DNA of 64,000 nt from Microbacterium sp. LWH11-1.2 (GCF_038397745.1 NZ_CP151636.1:1736001-1800000); one strand, 5' to 3'. Counted from the stretch's first letter, positions 44,352-53,142 are shown. Program-made: numbers and translations. Notes: generated from the letters alone by a model not told the origin.

Positions 44352-45013
44352 GTCGCCTCCTGATCCGTGCGTCCTCGTACCTGAGCGGCCTGAGCGGCCT
44401 GAGCGGCCTGAGCGGCCTGAGCGGCCTGAGCGGCTCGCGCTCTCGCACGCTCCAGATCGTCCCATGTGTCGACGTCCGCCGCCAGGTCGCCGGCGTTCAC
44501 CAGGTCCAGGCGCAGCCCCGAGACGAGGGAGCGGATCGAGGCGTCGCGGCCGCCGTCGGGAAGCGCCTCGACAGCACGGCGCAGCGTGGCGGTGCGGTAC
44601 CGCCCGATCAGCCACTGCACGCCGTCGGCATCCGCGAGACAGCTCCCGTCGGCGTCACCCGTCGGATGCGCGCGGAGCAGCGCGACCGCCTCCACGGCGC
44701 GCGGGGTGTCGGCGGCGAGGACGCAGACCTCCTCCCGGTCGACATGCGCGAGGCCGGCGGCGATCGCGGCCACCGGGCCGCCGAACGCGGGCGTCTCCCG
44801 GGTCCAGACGACCTCTGCGCGCACGGATGCCGGCGGTCCGACCACGATGAGGGGATCGCACCACGACACCGCGCGCAGCGCATGATCGAGCAGGGTCTCG
44901 CCGTCCACGACGAGCTGCGGCTTGTCGGCTCCGCCCAGACGGGAGGCGCGCCCGCCGGCGAGGATGATCGCGGCGACGCCGCCGGTGGCGTGCGGAAGGG
45001 CGGGAGCGGTCAT
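44348..45013 (-). CDS. mobA: Molybdenum cofactor guanylyltransferase
   Basis: This 221-residue nucleotidyltransferase attaches GMP to molybdopterin to make the MGD cofactor the nitrate reductase needs. The GTP-binding segment AAIILAGGRASRLGGADKPQ is at the N-terminus, with FGGPVAAIAAGLAHV and VLAADTPRAVEAV following. The C-terminus carries six tandem Ala-Ala-Gln units encoded by a perfect 9-bp minisatellite, unusual for MobA. It is coupled by four-base overlaps to moeA upstream and DUF6457 downstream. Confidence 0.92.
   Translation of the reverse strand: MTAPALPHATGGVAAIILAGGRASRLGGADKPQLVVDGETLLDHALRAVSWCDPLIVVGPPASVRAEVVWTRETPAFGGPVAAIAAGLAHVDREEVCVLAADTPRAVEAVALLRAHPTGDADGSCLADADGVQWLIGRYRTATLRRAVEALPDGGRDASIRSLVSGLRLDLVNAGDLAADVDTWDDLERARARAAQAAQAAQAAQAAQAAQVRGRTDQEAT
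44381..44434. repeat. Six-copy 9-bp minisatellite (CTGAGCGGC) in mobA
   Basis: Six perfect, uninterrupted copies of CTGAGCGGC, in frame, encode (Ala-Ala-Gln)x6 near the MobA C-terminus. The unit of nine bases keeps the frame whatever the copy number. Confidence 0.95.
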
Positions 45014-46275
45014 GAGAGCAGCACGACGTCGACCAGGTCGCCGGCGCTCACGGTCGCGACATCCTCCGGAACCACCACGTAGGCCTCCGCCTGCGCCAGT
45101 CCGGCCGCCAGGTGCGAGCCGGATCCGCCCGCGGTCGCCGGCCGCACCGTCCATCCCGTCGGATCCCGGTCGATGCGCGCAGGAACGAACTGTCGACGCC
45201 CCTGCTTCGTGCGCCATCCGGCCGCGACGGGCAGCCGCATCGTGGGCCGCTGCAGCTCCGCCCGGCCCTGCAGCGCCAGCAGGGCAGGGCGCACGAACGC
45301 CTCGAACGACATCGCGACGCTCACCGGGTTTCCGGGAAGGCCGAACACGAGCGCATCGCCGACCCGTCCGAACGCCTGCGGCTCGCCCGGCTGCATGGCC
45401 ACGGAGACGAAGGCGATCCGGTCGCTCAGCACGCTGCGGACGACCTCGTACGCCCCGGCGCTGACCCCGCCGGACGTCACGACGAGGTCGGCGCCGAGGT
45501 CGTCGACGGCATGCGCGAAGGCCGCGTCGAACGCCGTATCGTCGTCGGTCACCGTCGTCACCGAGACGAGGTCGGCGCCGGCCTCCCGGCACGAGGCCGC
45601 GAGCAGGACCGAGTTGGACTCGGGGATCTGCCCGCGGGCGAAGACGCCGCCGGGCGGGGCGAGCTCGCTGCCGGTGGAGATGACGGCGACGCGCGGACGC
45701 CGCCGCACGTCGACCCGATCCACACCGGATGCCGCGAAGGCGGTCGCCTGCAGGGCGCCCACGACGATGCCGGCAGGAGCGACCTCGTCGCCGGCTCGCA
45801 CGTCTTCACCGCGTCGCCGGATGTGCGCGCCCTCGCTCCGCGGCGCGCCGGTCACGATCGCGGTGATCGGCGACTGCGCGAATCCGCCGTGGGTGTCCTC
45901 CACGGGGATCACCACGGTCGCCGCCGAGGGAACGGGAGCGCCGGTCATGATCCTGGCGACCTCACCCGCAGCGAGGGGCGGATCGACGGGCGAGCCCGCC
46001 GGGATGTCGGCGACGATGCGCACCGTCACCGGGTGCTCGGCGTCTGCGGCGGCGACGTCCTCGTGACGGGCGGCGTAGCCGTCCATGGCCGAGTTGTCGA
46101 ACAGCGGCACGTCGACGCGGGCGAGCACGGGGGAGGCGAGCGTGCGTCCCACGGCGTCGTCGAGCGACACGGTCACGGCGGGCAGAAGGGCGACGGCCGA
46201 CAGGACGACCTCGAGGTGCTCCTCCACGGTGCGGCGCATCGCGCGCGCGCCGGACGGGGGAGAGGCGGCGCGCAT
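45010..46275 (-). CDS. moeA: Molybdopterin molybdenumtransferase
   Basis: This 421-residue MoeA inserts molybdate into adenylylated molybdopterin. It has VPLFDNSAMDGYAARH, RIMTGAPVPSAATVVIPVED, the MoCF signature LVVTSGGVSAGAYEVV and GLPGNPVSVAMSFEAFVRP. ATG 46275 is chosen because TACGCT lies six bases upstream (leaderless); an in-frame codon at 46338 lies ahead of that box. It leads the moeA-mobA-DUF6457 operon, which sits next to and in the same direction as narK-nasB-nasC. Confidence 0.95.
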   Translation of the reverse strand: MRAASPPSGARAMRRTVEEHLEVVLSAVALLPAVTVSLDDAVGRTLASPVLARVDVPLFDNSAMDGYAARHEDVAAADAEHPVTVRIVADIPAGSPVDPPLAAGEVARIMTGAPVPSAATVVIPVEDTHGGFAQSPITAIVTGAPRSEGAHIRRRGEDVRAGDEVAPAGIVVGALQATAFAASGVDRVDVRRRPRVAVISTGSELAPPGGVFARGQIPESNSVLLAASCREAGADLVSVTTVTDDDTAFDAAFAHAVDDLGADLVVTSGGVSAGAYEVVRSVLSDRIAFVSVAMQPGEPQAFGRVGDALVFGLPGNPVSVAMSFEAFVRPALLALQGRAELQRPTMRLPVAAGWRTKQGRRQFVPARIDRDPTGWTVRPATAGGSGSHLAAGLAQAEAYVVVPEDVATVSAGDLVDVVLLS

Positions 46276-46287
46276 GGACTCAGCGTA
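46276..46287 (-). promoter_or_regulatory. -10 box TACGCT for leaderless moeA
   Basis: TACGCT (complement of 46282-46287) ends six bases before ATG 46275. Confidence 0.55.
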
Positions 46288-46368
46288 CGCCCGGGTCGCC
46301 GCCCGTCCCGGCGGTTCGTGCGCCATGTTTCGGCACATTTCCCGCGCAGGGAGAGCGGCGTGGGATCA

Positions 46369-46419
46369 GGGCGCGGCGGCGATCAGGGCGCGGCGGCGAT
46401 CAGAGTGCGGCGGCGATCA
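46369..46419. repeat. Three 17-bp tandem repeats at the 3' end of the LLM gene
   Basis: Two identical units (GGGCGCGGCGGCGATCA) and one near-identical unit are consecutive. The last unit encodes the C-terminal LIAAAL and contains the stop, so the others look like downstream duplications of the gene end. Confidence 0.9.
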
Positions 46420-47440
46420 GCTCGAGCGTCTGCGCACGCCCGGGAGAGGTGGTCCGCGGCTCCGACTCGTACGAAGCCGCGACGGGCGACAGCATGACCT
46501 CGTCGACGCCGTAGGTCTCGGCGAACGCGCGGACCTCGGCGGCGACCGACGCGCCCGTCCCGACGAACCAGCGCGAGCGCGCCGCCTGGATGACCTGGTC
46601 GGTGACGGCATCCGTCTCGGCGGCGACGGCCTCCTCGACGGTCTCCAGCGCGACCAGCGGCTGGTTCAGGCGCAGGCGCGCCATCATGCGCAGCTGCGGC
46701 AGCGCGCGCGCCTCCGCCTCTTCGGCGGTCGGTGCGGCGACGACGTTGACCGTGAGGAACGTGCGCGGGGCCGGGTGCTCCTCGCTGGGCTGGTAGCCGG
46801 TGCGGTAGAGATCGAGCGCACGCTCGAGACCCTGACCCGAGAAGTGGTTCGCGAACACGTAGGGCAGGCCCTGGGCGGCCGCGAGCTGGGCGGAGTAGTC
46901 GCTCGACCCGAGGAGCCAGACCTCGGGTGCACCGGTCGCGGCGGGCGTCGCACGGACCGTGTACTCGCCGCCGGAGGTGAACCGCACGGTCGCCCCCTCG
47001 CCGGAGACGAGCGCCGCGATGTCCTGCACATGACGCGGGAACTGCTCGACGTCGCTCGTGGTGCCGGAACCGCGGAGCAGCTGGGTGATCACAGGGTCGC
47101 TGCCCGGAGCACGCCCGAGACCGAGGTCGATGCGTCCGGGGGCGATGGCCTCGAGAGCCGCGAACTGCTCGGCGACAATCAGCGGAGCGTGGTTCGGGAG
47201 CATGACGCCGCCGGATCCGAGGCGCAGCTGCGAAGTGCGGGTCGCAGCCGCCGCGATCAGCACCGGGGGCGTCGTGGAGGCGACCGCCGGCATGTTGTGA
47301 TGCTCGGCGAACCAGTAGCGGCGGTAGCCGAGCCGGTCGGCGGTCTCCGCCAGCGAGAGCGAGGAGGCGATGGCCTCGGCGCTGGTCTGGCCGGTGCGCA
47401 CCGGGACGAGGTCGAGGACGGAGAGAGCGATTTCAGACAT
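46400..47440 (-). CDS. LLM class flavin-dependent oxidoreductase
   Basis: This 346-residue TIM-barrel protein of the luciferase-like family uses reduced FMN (or F420 in some members). Typical segments are LSVLDLVPVRTGQ, GYRRYWFAEHHNMPAVAST, LRLGSGGVMLPNHAPLIVAE and LEAIAPGRIDLGLGRAPGSD. The family covers alkane and alkanal monooxygenases, and the substrate here is unknown. ATG 47440 begins at the first barrel strand. Its 3' end lies in a triplicated 17-bp sequence. It follows the MarR gene by 42 bases. Confidence 0.92.
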   Translation of the reverse strand: MSEIALSVLDLVPVRTGQTSAEAIASSLSLAETADRLGYRRYWFAEHHNMPAVASTTPPVLIAAAATRTSQLRLGSGGVMLPNHAPLIVAEQFAALEAIAPGRIDLGLGRAPGSDPVITQLLRGSGTTSDVEQFPRHVQDIAALVSGEGATVRFTSGGEYTVRATPAATGAPEVWLLGSSDYSAQLAAAQGLPYVFANHFSGQGLERALDLYRTGYQPSEEHPAPRTFLTVNVVAAPTAEEAEARALPQLRMMARLRLNQPLVALETVEEAVAAETDAVTDQVIQAARSRWFVGTGASVAAEVRAFAETYGVDEVMLSPVAASYESEPRTTSPGRAQTLELIAAAL

Positions 47441-47482
47441 CCTCAGGGCAAACCACGAGACGCCACCGCGCATTCCCCGGAT

Positions 47483-47992
47483 TCAGGTCCGCGGTGCGCG
47501 AGAGGACGGTCCGCGCGTCTCATCGCGGAGGGTCTCGATCTCCTCGCGGTTGATGGTCGCCGCGCGATCGAGCAGCTCGTTCGCGAACTCGATCTGCTCG
47601 TCGGTCAGGGTGTCGAGATAGTCGTTCCAGCGTTCCGCGACCCGCCCATAGATGTGCCCGACCCGTGCCATCACGGTCTCGGGGACCGCGGAGACGATCA
47701 CGCGGCGGCGATCGGTCTCGTCGCGGGTGCGGGTGACGAAGCCCGCCCGCTCGAGACGGTCGATCATGGCGGTGACCGCGCCTCCGGCGGTCAGGCCCGA
47801 GCGCGCGGCGAGTTCCCCGGGGGTCGCCGGGCCCTCGCTCAGCAGCAGGCCCACCGCCTGGAGGTCGGTGCCGTTGAGGCCGCCCGAGCGCGCCACGGCC
47901 TCCTGGAACAGCACCGACCTGGCCATGAACTCGCGCATCACCTCGCCCTGACGAGCGATCGCGGCATCGCGCGTTGACGCTTTCTCCGGCAT
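47483..47992 (-). CDS. MarR family transcriptional regulator
   Basis: This 169-residue regulator has a winged HTH (GPATPGELAARSGLTAGGAV, then TAMIDRLERAGFVTRTRDET) with the wing RDETDRRRVIVSAV and flanking dimerisation helices. It is divergent from a FAD monooxygenase, and a perfect 10-bp-arm palindrome separates them. It most likely represses that gene and itself and responds to a phenolic or antibiotic-like ligand. Confidence 0.92.
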   Translation of the reverse strand: MPEKASTRDAAIARQGEVMREFMARSVLFQEAVARSGGLNGTDLQAVGLLLSEGPATPGELAARSGLTAGGAVTAMIDRLERAGFVTRTRDETDRRRVIVSAVPETVMARVGHIYGRVAERWNDYLDTLTDEQIEFANELLDRAATINREEIETLRDETRGPSSRAPRT

Positions 47993-48012
47993 CCGCTAAT
48001 CTCTCTATATTC

Positions 48013-48037
48013 GAGAGACTCTCTTTTAGAGTCTCTC
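48013..48037. promoter_or_regulatory. MarR operator candidate
   Basis: GAGAGACTCT and AGAGTCTCTC are perfect inverted 10-bp arms around CTTTT, midway between the divergent MarR and FAD monooxygenase starts. A TATAGA-like -10 box for MarR lies just to the left. Confidence 0.7.
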
Positions 48038-48070
48038 TCATCTGCTCTCAGACTATCGAAGGAACCACGC

Positions 48071-49249
48071 ATGCCCAAGGCGCTCATCATCGGGGGCGGC
48101 GTCGCCGGACCCGCCACGGCTCTCTTCCTCCACCGTGCCGGATGGGAGGTGGAGCTCTTCGAGGCGCGGAGCGCGCCGGCACCGTACGGCGGGCTCTTCC
48201 TCAATGTGGCCACCAACGGCCTCGCGGTGCTCGACGAGCTCGGGCTGCGCGACCGGCTCGTGACGGACGGGCACCTCAGCCCGCACATGGTGATGCTCAG
48301 CGGGCGGGGAGCGCGACTCGGCGTGGTCCCGAACGGGCCCGCCGGCGATCCGGAGCGCGGCAGCGTCGTCGTGCGACGCGCCTGGCTGCACGAGGTGCTG
48401 CGCGAGGCGGTGGCGGATGCCGGCATCCCGCTCACCTTCGATGCGCGGCTGGACCGCATCGAGGAGACGCCGGATGCCGTGGTCGCGCACTTCGCCGACG
48501 GCCGCAGCGTCCGCGGCGACGTGCTCATCGGCGCCGACGGCGTGGGATCGATCGTGCGGACGGCCATCGATCCGAAGGCGCCGGCCCCCGCTCCGAGCGG
48601 GTTGATCAGCGTCGGCGGATTCTCCCGGGTGCCGGGTCTCGCGCCGACACCGGGCGAGCAGTACATGGTGTTCGGGGCGAAGTCCTTCTTCGGCTACCTG
48701 GTCCGCGACGACGGAACCGCCTACTGGTTCGCCAACGTGACGGCACCCGCGCTCGGGCGCGCGGAGACCCGCGCGATGACGGACGAGGACTGGTTGACGC
48801 GACTGCGCGACCTGCACGCCGACGACCCGTATCCCGTGCCTCAGATCCTTGAGCACGTGGAGGGCGAGATCGGCGCCTATCCGCTCTCCGATCTCACCCA
48901 CGTCCCGCACTGGCATCGAAGGCGACTGGTCCTCGTGGGAGATGCCGTGCACGCGACCTCGCCCAGTGCAGGACAGGGTGCCTCCCTCGCGCTGGAGGAC
49001 GCGATCGTGCTCGCCAGGCACCTGCGCGACGCCGCCGACCACGAGCGGGCCTTCGCCGCCTACGAGCGCGACCGGCGGCCACGAGCAGAAGAGGTCGTGA
49101 AGTACGCGCGAGCCGTCAACCGGAACAAGCGGGTCACGAAGTCCCGGCTCGGCATCGCCCTCCGCGATGCGATGCTGCCGAGGTTCCTGCGCAGCGCCTC
49201 GTCGGACACCCGCAACGATCATCTCTACAACCACGTCGTCCGCTGGTGA
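48071..49249 (+). CDS. FAD-dependent monooxygenase (PHBH fold)
   Basis: This 392-residue group A flavoprotein monooxygenase has the FAD motif ALIIGGGVAGPATALFLHRA, the DG motif LIGADGVGSIVRTAI and the GD motif LVGDAVHATSPSAGQGASLA. It hydroxylates aromatic or polyketide-like compounds with NAD(P)H and oxygen. It is divergent from the MarR regulator and shares its palindrome, which suggests inducible detoxification. The start is ATG 48071, with GAAGGA upstream. Confidence 0.92.
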   Translation: MPKALIIGGGVAGPATALFLHRAGWEVELFEARSAPAPYGGLFLNVATNGLAVLDELGLRDRLVTDGHLSPHMVMLSGRGARLGVVPNGPAGDPERGSVVVRRAWLHEVLREAVADAGIPLTFDARLDRIEETPDAVVAHFADGRSVRGDVLIGADGVGSIVRTAIDPKAPAPAPSGLISVGGFSRVPGLAPTPGEQYMVFGAKSFFGYLVRDDGTAYWFANVTAPALGRAETRAMTDEDWLTRLRDLHADDPYPVPQILEHVEGEIGAYPLSDLTHVPHWHRRRLVLVGDAVHATSPSAGQGASLALEDAIVLARHLRDAADHERAFAAYERDRRPRAEEVVKYARAVNRNKRVTKSRLGIALRDAMLPRFLRSASSDTRNDHLYNHVVRW

Positions 49250-49281
49250 CCCCCGCGCTCCCTCATCGCGGGATCCCCCGC

Positions 49282-49293
49282 TAGCGTTGGCAC
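49282..49293 (+). promoter_or_regulatory. -10 box TAGCGT for leaderless antiporter gene
   Basis: TAGCGT is followed by six bases and then ATG 49294, without a ribosome-binding site. Confidence 0.55.
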
Positions 49294-51024
49294 ATGGATG
49301 CCGAGATCTTCTACGTGATCGTCGGGGCCGTCGCCGTGGCCGCCATCGCGAGATGGCGCGGGTGGCCTGCGCCGCTTCTCGTCACGATCGTCGCGCTCGC
49401 CGCGTCATTCCTGCCGTTCGTGCCCGAGGTCGACATCGACGGGCACCTGCTGCTGAACCTCGTGCTGCCGCCGCTGCTGTACTCGGCGGCGTTGGACGTG
49501 TCGTTCGTCGGCTTCAAACGCAGCCTGCCGCAGATCCGACGGTTGGGCATCACGCTCGTGCTGCTCACCGCAGTCGCGGTCGGCTTCGTGGCCTGGTGGA
49601 TCTTCCCGGCGCTGACCCTCCCCGGCGCGCTGCTGCTCGGCGCGATCGTCGCTCCGCCGGATGCCGTCTCGGCGGCGGCGATCGGCCGCAAGCTCGGGCT
49701 CCCGCGCCGCATCATGACGGTGCTGTCGGGGGAGAGCCTGATCAATGACGCGACCTCGCTGACGCTGTACCGGGTGTTCGCCGCCATCCTCGCCGGAGCG
49801 ACGCTGACAGTGTGGGACGGCATCTGGCAGTTCCTGCTCGCGGTCGTGGTCGGCGTCGTGGTCGGCCTCGTCTTCGGCGTCGTGCTGCACCAGCTGCGCA
49901 TGCGGATCAGCGACCCCGTCGTGATCGGCACCTTCGGGCTGCTGGCGCCGTTCGGCGCGTACGCGATCGCGGAGCACCTGCTCGGATCCGGCGTGCTCGC
50001 GGTCGTCGCGATGGGACTCTACGTCGGCTTCAACGCTCCGCGCACCGACTACACCACCCGGCAGCAGGAGAAGCCGCTGTGGCTCTCGGCCGACCTGCTG
50101 CTGGAGAGCTTCGTGTTCGCCTACATCGGACTGCAGTTCCCGCGCGTGCTCCGCGATCTCGGCAGCGAGTCGGTCGGGCACATCCTGCTGCTCTCCGGTG
50201 CGGTGCTGCTGGTCGTGCTCGTGGTGCGCCCGCTCTACGTCTACCCGACGAGCGCCTGGTCGAACTTCCAGGACCGCCGACGCCTCGCCCGCATGGATCG
50301 CGGCATCGCCTCGGGGGAGTTCGACAAGCGCCGTGAGCAGTCCCGCCGCTGGGGGCAGTACAGCGCCGAGGAGCTGCGGTCGCAGATCGTGCGTGAGCGG
50401 ATGGCGGGACTCCAGCTCACGTGGAAGGACAACGCGGTCATCTCGTGGGCTGGGATGCGCGGCGTCGTGACGCTCGCGACCGCGCTCGCCGCCGCCGATC
50501 TCGCGGCCCTCGACTCGGACGCCTCGCACGCGATCGTGGTCGTGGCGTTCATCGTGACGGTCGCGACGCTGCTGCTGCAGGGGCTGACGCTGCCGATGCT
50601 CATCCGCAGGCTCGGCATCGCGAGCGACATCGACGCCGTCGAGGACGAGAAGGCCCTGGCCGACGTGAAGGAGAAGAGCCGTGCCGCCGGCAAGGCGTTC
50701 CTCGCCGAGAAGCGCCTCGAGTGGGAGGCGACGCACGGGGAGGTCGACATGCCCCTCTTCGACGCCTTCACGAAGCGGATGACCCGGGTCGAGAAGGACA
50801 CCGACGAGGCGCAGCGCGTCGGGGATTCCGCGAACCAGCCCTCGTACGAGGATCTGGTCGCGCTGTCGCGGGGATGGCTGCAGGTGCGGCGCGACATCCT
50901 GCTGGCGGAGCGCGACGCCGGCAACCTCGACGAGGAGGTGATGCGCGAGCTGCTGACCGCGATGGATGCCGAGGAGCTCGCGCTCGACACCCGCGGCGCT
51001 ACGCGTGAGCAGGGCCGCGCCTAG
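49294..51024 (+). CDS. Na+/H+ antiporter, CPA1 family
   Basis: This 576-residue protein has about 12 hydrophobic segments in residues 1-430 and a long hydrophilic C-terminal tail. CPA1 hallmarks are LLLGAIVAPPDAVSAAAIGR (transport-site Asp), SGESLINDATSLTLYRVF (Asn-Asp) and ISWAGMRGVVTLATALA. It exchanges Na+ (or K+) for protons across the membrane. The tail (EDEKALADVKEKSRAAGKAF) is charged and probably regulatory. It starts six bases after TAGCGT. Confidence 0.94.
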   Translation: MDAEIFYVIVGAVAVAAIARWRGWPAPLLVTIVALAASFLPFVPEVDIDGHLLLNLVLPPLLYSAALDVSFVGFKRSLPQIRRLGITLVLLTAVAVGFVAWWIFPALTLPGALLLGAIVAPPDAVSAAAIGRKLGLPRRIMTVLSGESLINDATSLTLYRVFAAILAGATLTVWDGIWQFLLAVVVGVVVGLVFGVVLHQLRMRISDPVVIGTFGLLAPFGAYAIAEHLLGSGVLAVVAMGLYVGFNAPRTDYTTRQQEKPLWLSADLLLESFVFAYIGLQFPRVLRDLGSESVGHILLLSGAVLLVVLVVRPLYVYPTSAWSNFQDRRRLARMDRGIASGEFDKRREQSRRWGQYSAEELRSQIVRERMAGLQLTWKDNAVISWAGMRGVVTLATALAAADLAALDSDASHAIVVVAFIVTVATLLLQGLTLPMLIRRLGIASDIDAVEDEKALADVKEKSRAAGKAFLAEKRLEWEATHGEVDMPLFDAFTKRMTRVEKDTDEAQRVGDSANQPSYEDLVALSRGWLQVRRDILLAERDAGNLDEEVMRELLTAMDAEELALDTRGATREQGRA

Positions 51025-51076
51025 ATCGCCGGTTTCGGCATCCGTCGCGTCCGCCCCTGAAACGTCAGCCCGCGTA

Positions 51077-51119
51077 CGCGGAAGCGCCCCGCCCCACGAG
51101 GGGACGGGGCGCTTCCGCG
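51077..51119. terminator. Strong bidirectional terminator
   Basis: A perfect 15-bp inverted repeat (CGCGGAAGCGCCCCG and its complement) surrounds a 13-base loop, between convergent antiporter and symporter genes. Confidence 0.85.
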
Positions 51120-51128
51120 AAGCAGGGG

Positions 51129-52553
51129 TCAGCGCGCGCCGACCGGCTCCTTGTCGCTGGCGGCATCCGTCTCCGGTGCGTCGTCGGCGTCGCTGTCGTC
51201 GGCGAAGGGAAGGCCCTCGCGCGGCGCGTTGTAGAGCTCCTCGTCGAGGATGCCCTCGCGCTTGGCGACGATCGTCGGCACGAGCGCCTGACCGGCGACG
51301 TTGACCGCGGTGCGGCCCATGTCGAGGATCGGGTCGATCGCGAGCAGCAGGCCGACGCCCTCGAGCGGGAGGCCCAGGGTCGACAGCGTGAGCGTGAGCA
51401 TGACGGTCGCGCCGGTCGTGCCCGCGGTGGCCGCGGAGCCGACGACCGAGACGATCACGATCAGCAGGTACTGCACGAAGTTCAGCTCGATGCCGAAGAA
51501 CTGCGCGACGAAGATCGCGGCGATGGCCGGGTAGATCGCGGCGCAGCCGTCCATCTTGGTGGTCGCACCGAACGGCACGGCGAACGAGGCGTACGAGCGG
51601 GGGACACCGAGGTTCCGCTCGGTCACGCGCTCGGTCAGCGGCAGCGTGCCGATCGACGAGCGGCTGACGAAGGCGAGCTGCACGGCAGGCCAGACGCCCG
51701 AGAAGTACTGCTTGATGGACAGGCCGTGCGTCTTCACCAGGATCGGATAGACGACGAAGAGCACGAGCGCGAGGCCGATGTAGATCGCTGCGGCGAACCA
51801 CGCGAGCGAGGCCAGCTTCTCCCAGCCGTACTCGACGACGGCGGCGCCGATGAGGCCGAACGTGCCGAGCGGGGCGATGCGGATGATCCACCACAGCACG
51901 CGCTGGATGACCTTGAGCAGCGACTCGGTGAACGCGAGGAACGGCTCGGCCTTCTTGCCGGCCTTGAGGGCGGCGATGCCCACGGCAGCGGCCACGACGA
52001 TGACCTGCAGGATGTTGAAGCTGATGCTGGAGGTGGCGCTGCCGGTCTCGAGGTCGACCTGCGTGCTGGCACCGAGTCCGAGGAAGTTCTGCGGGATGAG
52101 GCCGAGGAGGAAGTTCCACCACGTGCCGACCGTGTACGGCTCGCCGGGCGTGAGGCCGTCGCCCGCCTTCGAGCCCGGCTGGATGACGAGGCCGAGGACG
52201 ATGCCGATGGTCACGGCGATGAACGCGGTGATCGCGAACCACAGCAGCGTCTGGCCGGCGAGGCGCGCGGCGTTCTGCACGCGTCGCAGGTTCGAGATGC
52301 TCGCGACGATGGCCGTGAAGATCAGCGGGACGACGGCGGCGCGCAGCAGCGTCACGTACGAGCTGCCGATCGTGTCGAGGGTCGCGGACAGGCCGTTGGG
52401 GCTCTCCGAGGTCGCGCCGAGCTGGCGGGCGATCAGGCCGGCGGCGATGCCGAGGACGAGGGCGGCAAGGATCTGGAAGCCGAACGAGGTCAGCAGCTTC
52501 CGGACCGGACCGCGGGTGTCAGGCGCCTTCTGGGCGCGTGCGGTAGTGCTCAT
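51129..52553 (-). CDS. Dicarboxylate/amino acid:cation symporter (DAACS)
   Basis: This 474-residue transporter of the GltP/DctA family imports glutamate or C4-dicarboxylates with Na+ or H+. It has the serine-rich loop AFVSRSSIGTLPLTERV, ATTKMDGCAAIYPAIAAIFV and the GTTGATVMLTLTLSTLG hairpin region with AIDPILDMGRTAVNVAGQAL (the Asp-rich substrate site). The C-terminal tail is acidic (DDSDADDAPETDA). ATG 52553 is chosen because upstream in-frame codons are not conserved-looking. Confidence 0.93.
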   Translation of the reverse strand: MSTTARAQKAPDTRGPVRKLLTSFGFQILAALVLGIAAGLIARQLGATSESPNGLSATLDTIGSSYVTLLRAAVVPLIFTAIVASISNLRRVQNAARLAGQTLLWFAITAFIAVTIGIVLGLVIQPGSKAGDGLTPGEPYTVGTWWNFLLGLIPQNFLGLGASTQVDLETGSATSSISFNILQVIVVAAAVGIAALKAGKKAEPFLAFTESLLKVIQRVLWWIIRIAPLGTFGLIGAAVVEYGWEKLASLAWFAAAIYIGLALVLFVVYPILVKTHGLSIKQYFSGVWPAVQLAFVSRSSIGTLPLTERVTERNLGVPRSYASFAVPFGATTKMDGCAAIYPAIAAIFVAQFFGIELNFVQYLLIVIVSVVGSAATAGTTGATVMLTLTLSTLGLPLEGVGLLLAIDPILDMGRTAVNVAGQALVPTIVAKREGILDEELYNAPREGLPFADDSDADDAPETDAASDKEPVGAR

Positions 52554-52704
52554 GGTGTGTGGGGAACTCCAGGAAATCGCGGCGGGCCGAATGCACGCCA
52601 TAACGCTCAACGCTAGGAGCGCCCCGTCATTCCCCGGCCCGATATGACGAAGGATGACGGATGCCGTGGGCACCCGTCATCCTCTGCGCTGCAGACCGCC
52701 GGGA

Positions 52705-53046
52705 TCAGTCGGCGATGCACTCCTGGACGTTGTCCGAGATGATCTGGGTGGTGAGAGCCTTGTCGGCCTCGTTCTTCTGCTTGTCCTCGCCGTTCGCGAG
52801 GAAGGTGAGGGTCTCGTTGCTCAGGTCGGAGTCGACGAGGTACTCCGCCAGGCACTCGGCGGCGTCGGCGTCGATCTGGTCGCCCATGCCCTGGCTGTCG
52901 AAGAACTCGGCGAGTCCCTTCGCGACATCGGCTTCGGACGGGCGGCTCGGTCCGCCGCACGCGGCGAGCGAGAACGCGAGCGCGGCGATGGGCAGGGCGA
53001 GGAGGAGGCGGCTGGGGGTGCGCAGGTTCCGGTCGTTGATCTTCAT
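52705..53046 (-). CDS. Small putative lipoprotein
   Basis: This 113-residue protein has a lipoprotein signal peptide (LLLALPIAALAFSLAACG, lipobox Cys about 30). The mature part is helical and contains two cysteines (AAECLAEYL and VQECIAD) that could pair outside the cell. No family is recognised with certainty. ATG 53046 lies six bases after TAGCGT, so it is probably leaderless. Confidence 0.85.
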   Translation of the reverse strand: MKINDRNLRTPSRLLLALPIAALAFSLAACGGPSRPSEADVAKGLAEFFDSQGMGDQIDADAAECLAEYLVDSDLSNETLTFLANGEDKQKNEADKALTTQIISDNVQECIAD

Positions 53047-53058
53047 GGGGGCAACGCT
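53047..53058 (-). promoter_or_regulatory. -10 box TAGCGT for leaderless lipoprotein gene
   Basis: TAGCGT (complement of 53053-53058) lies six bases before ATG 53046. Confidence 0.5.
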
Positions 53059-53130
53059 ACTGCTTCACAGCCGATTCATAGAGCGGCTTGCATGGGCACA
53101 ATTGCCCGTGCCAGGAGCGGATGCTTCTGC

Positions 53131-53142
53131 CACGATGTCCTC
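53131..53142 (+). promoter_or_regulatory. -10 box CACGAT for leaderless YbjQ gene
   Basis: CACGAT is six bases before ATG 53143. The first base departs from TANNNT, so this is a weaker case. Confidence 0.4.

Noticed and set aside
44381..44434. CRISPR-like array
   Set aside because: The 9-bp units are contiguous without spacers and lie in frame within mobA.
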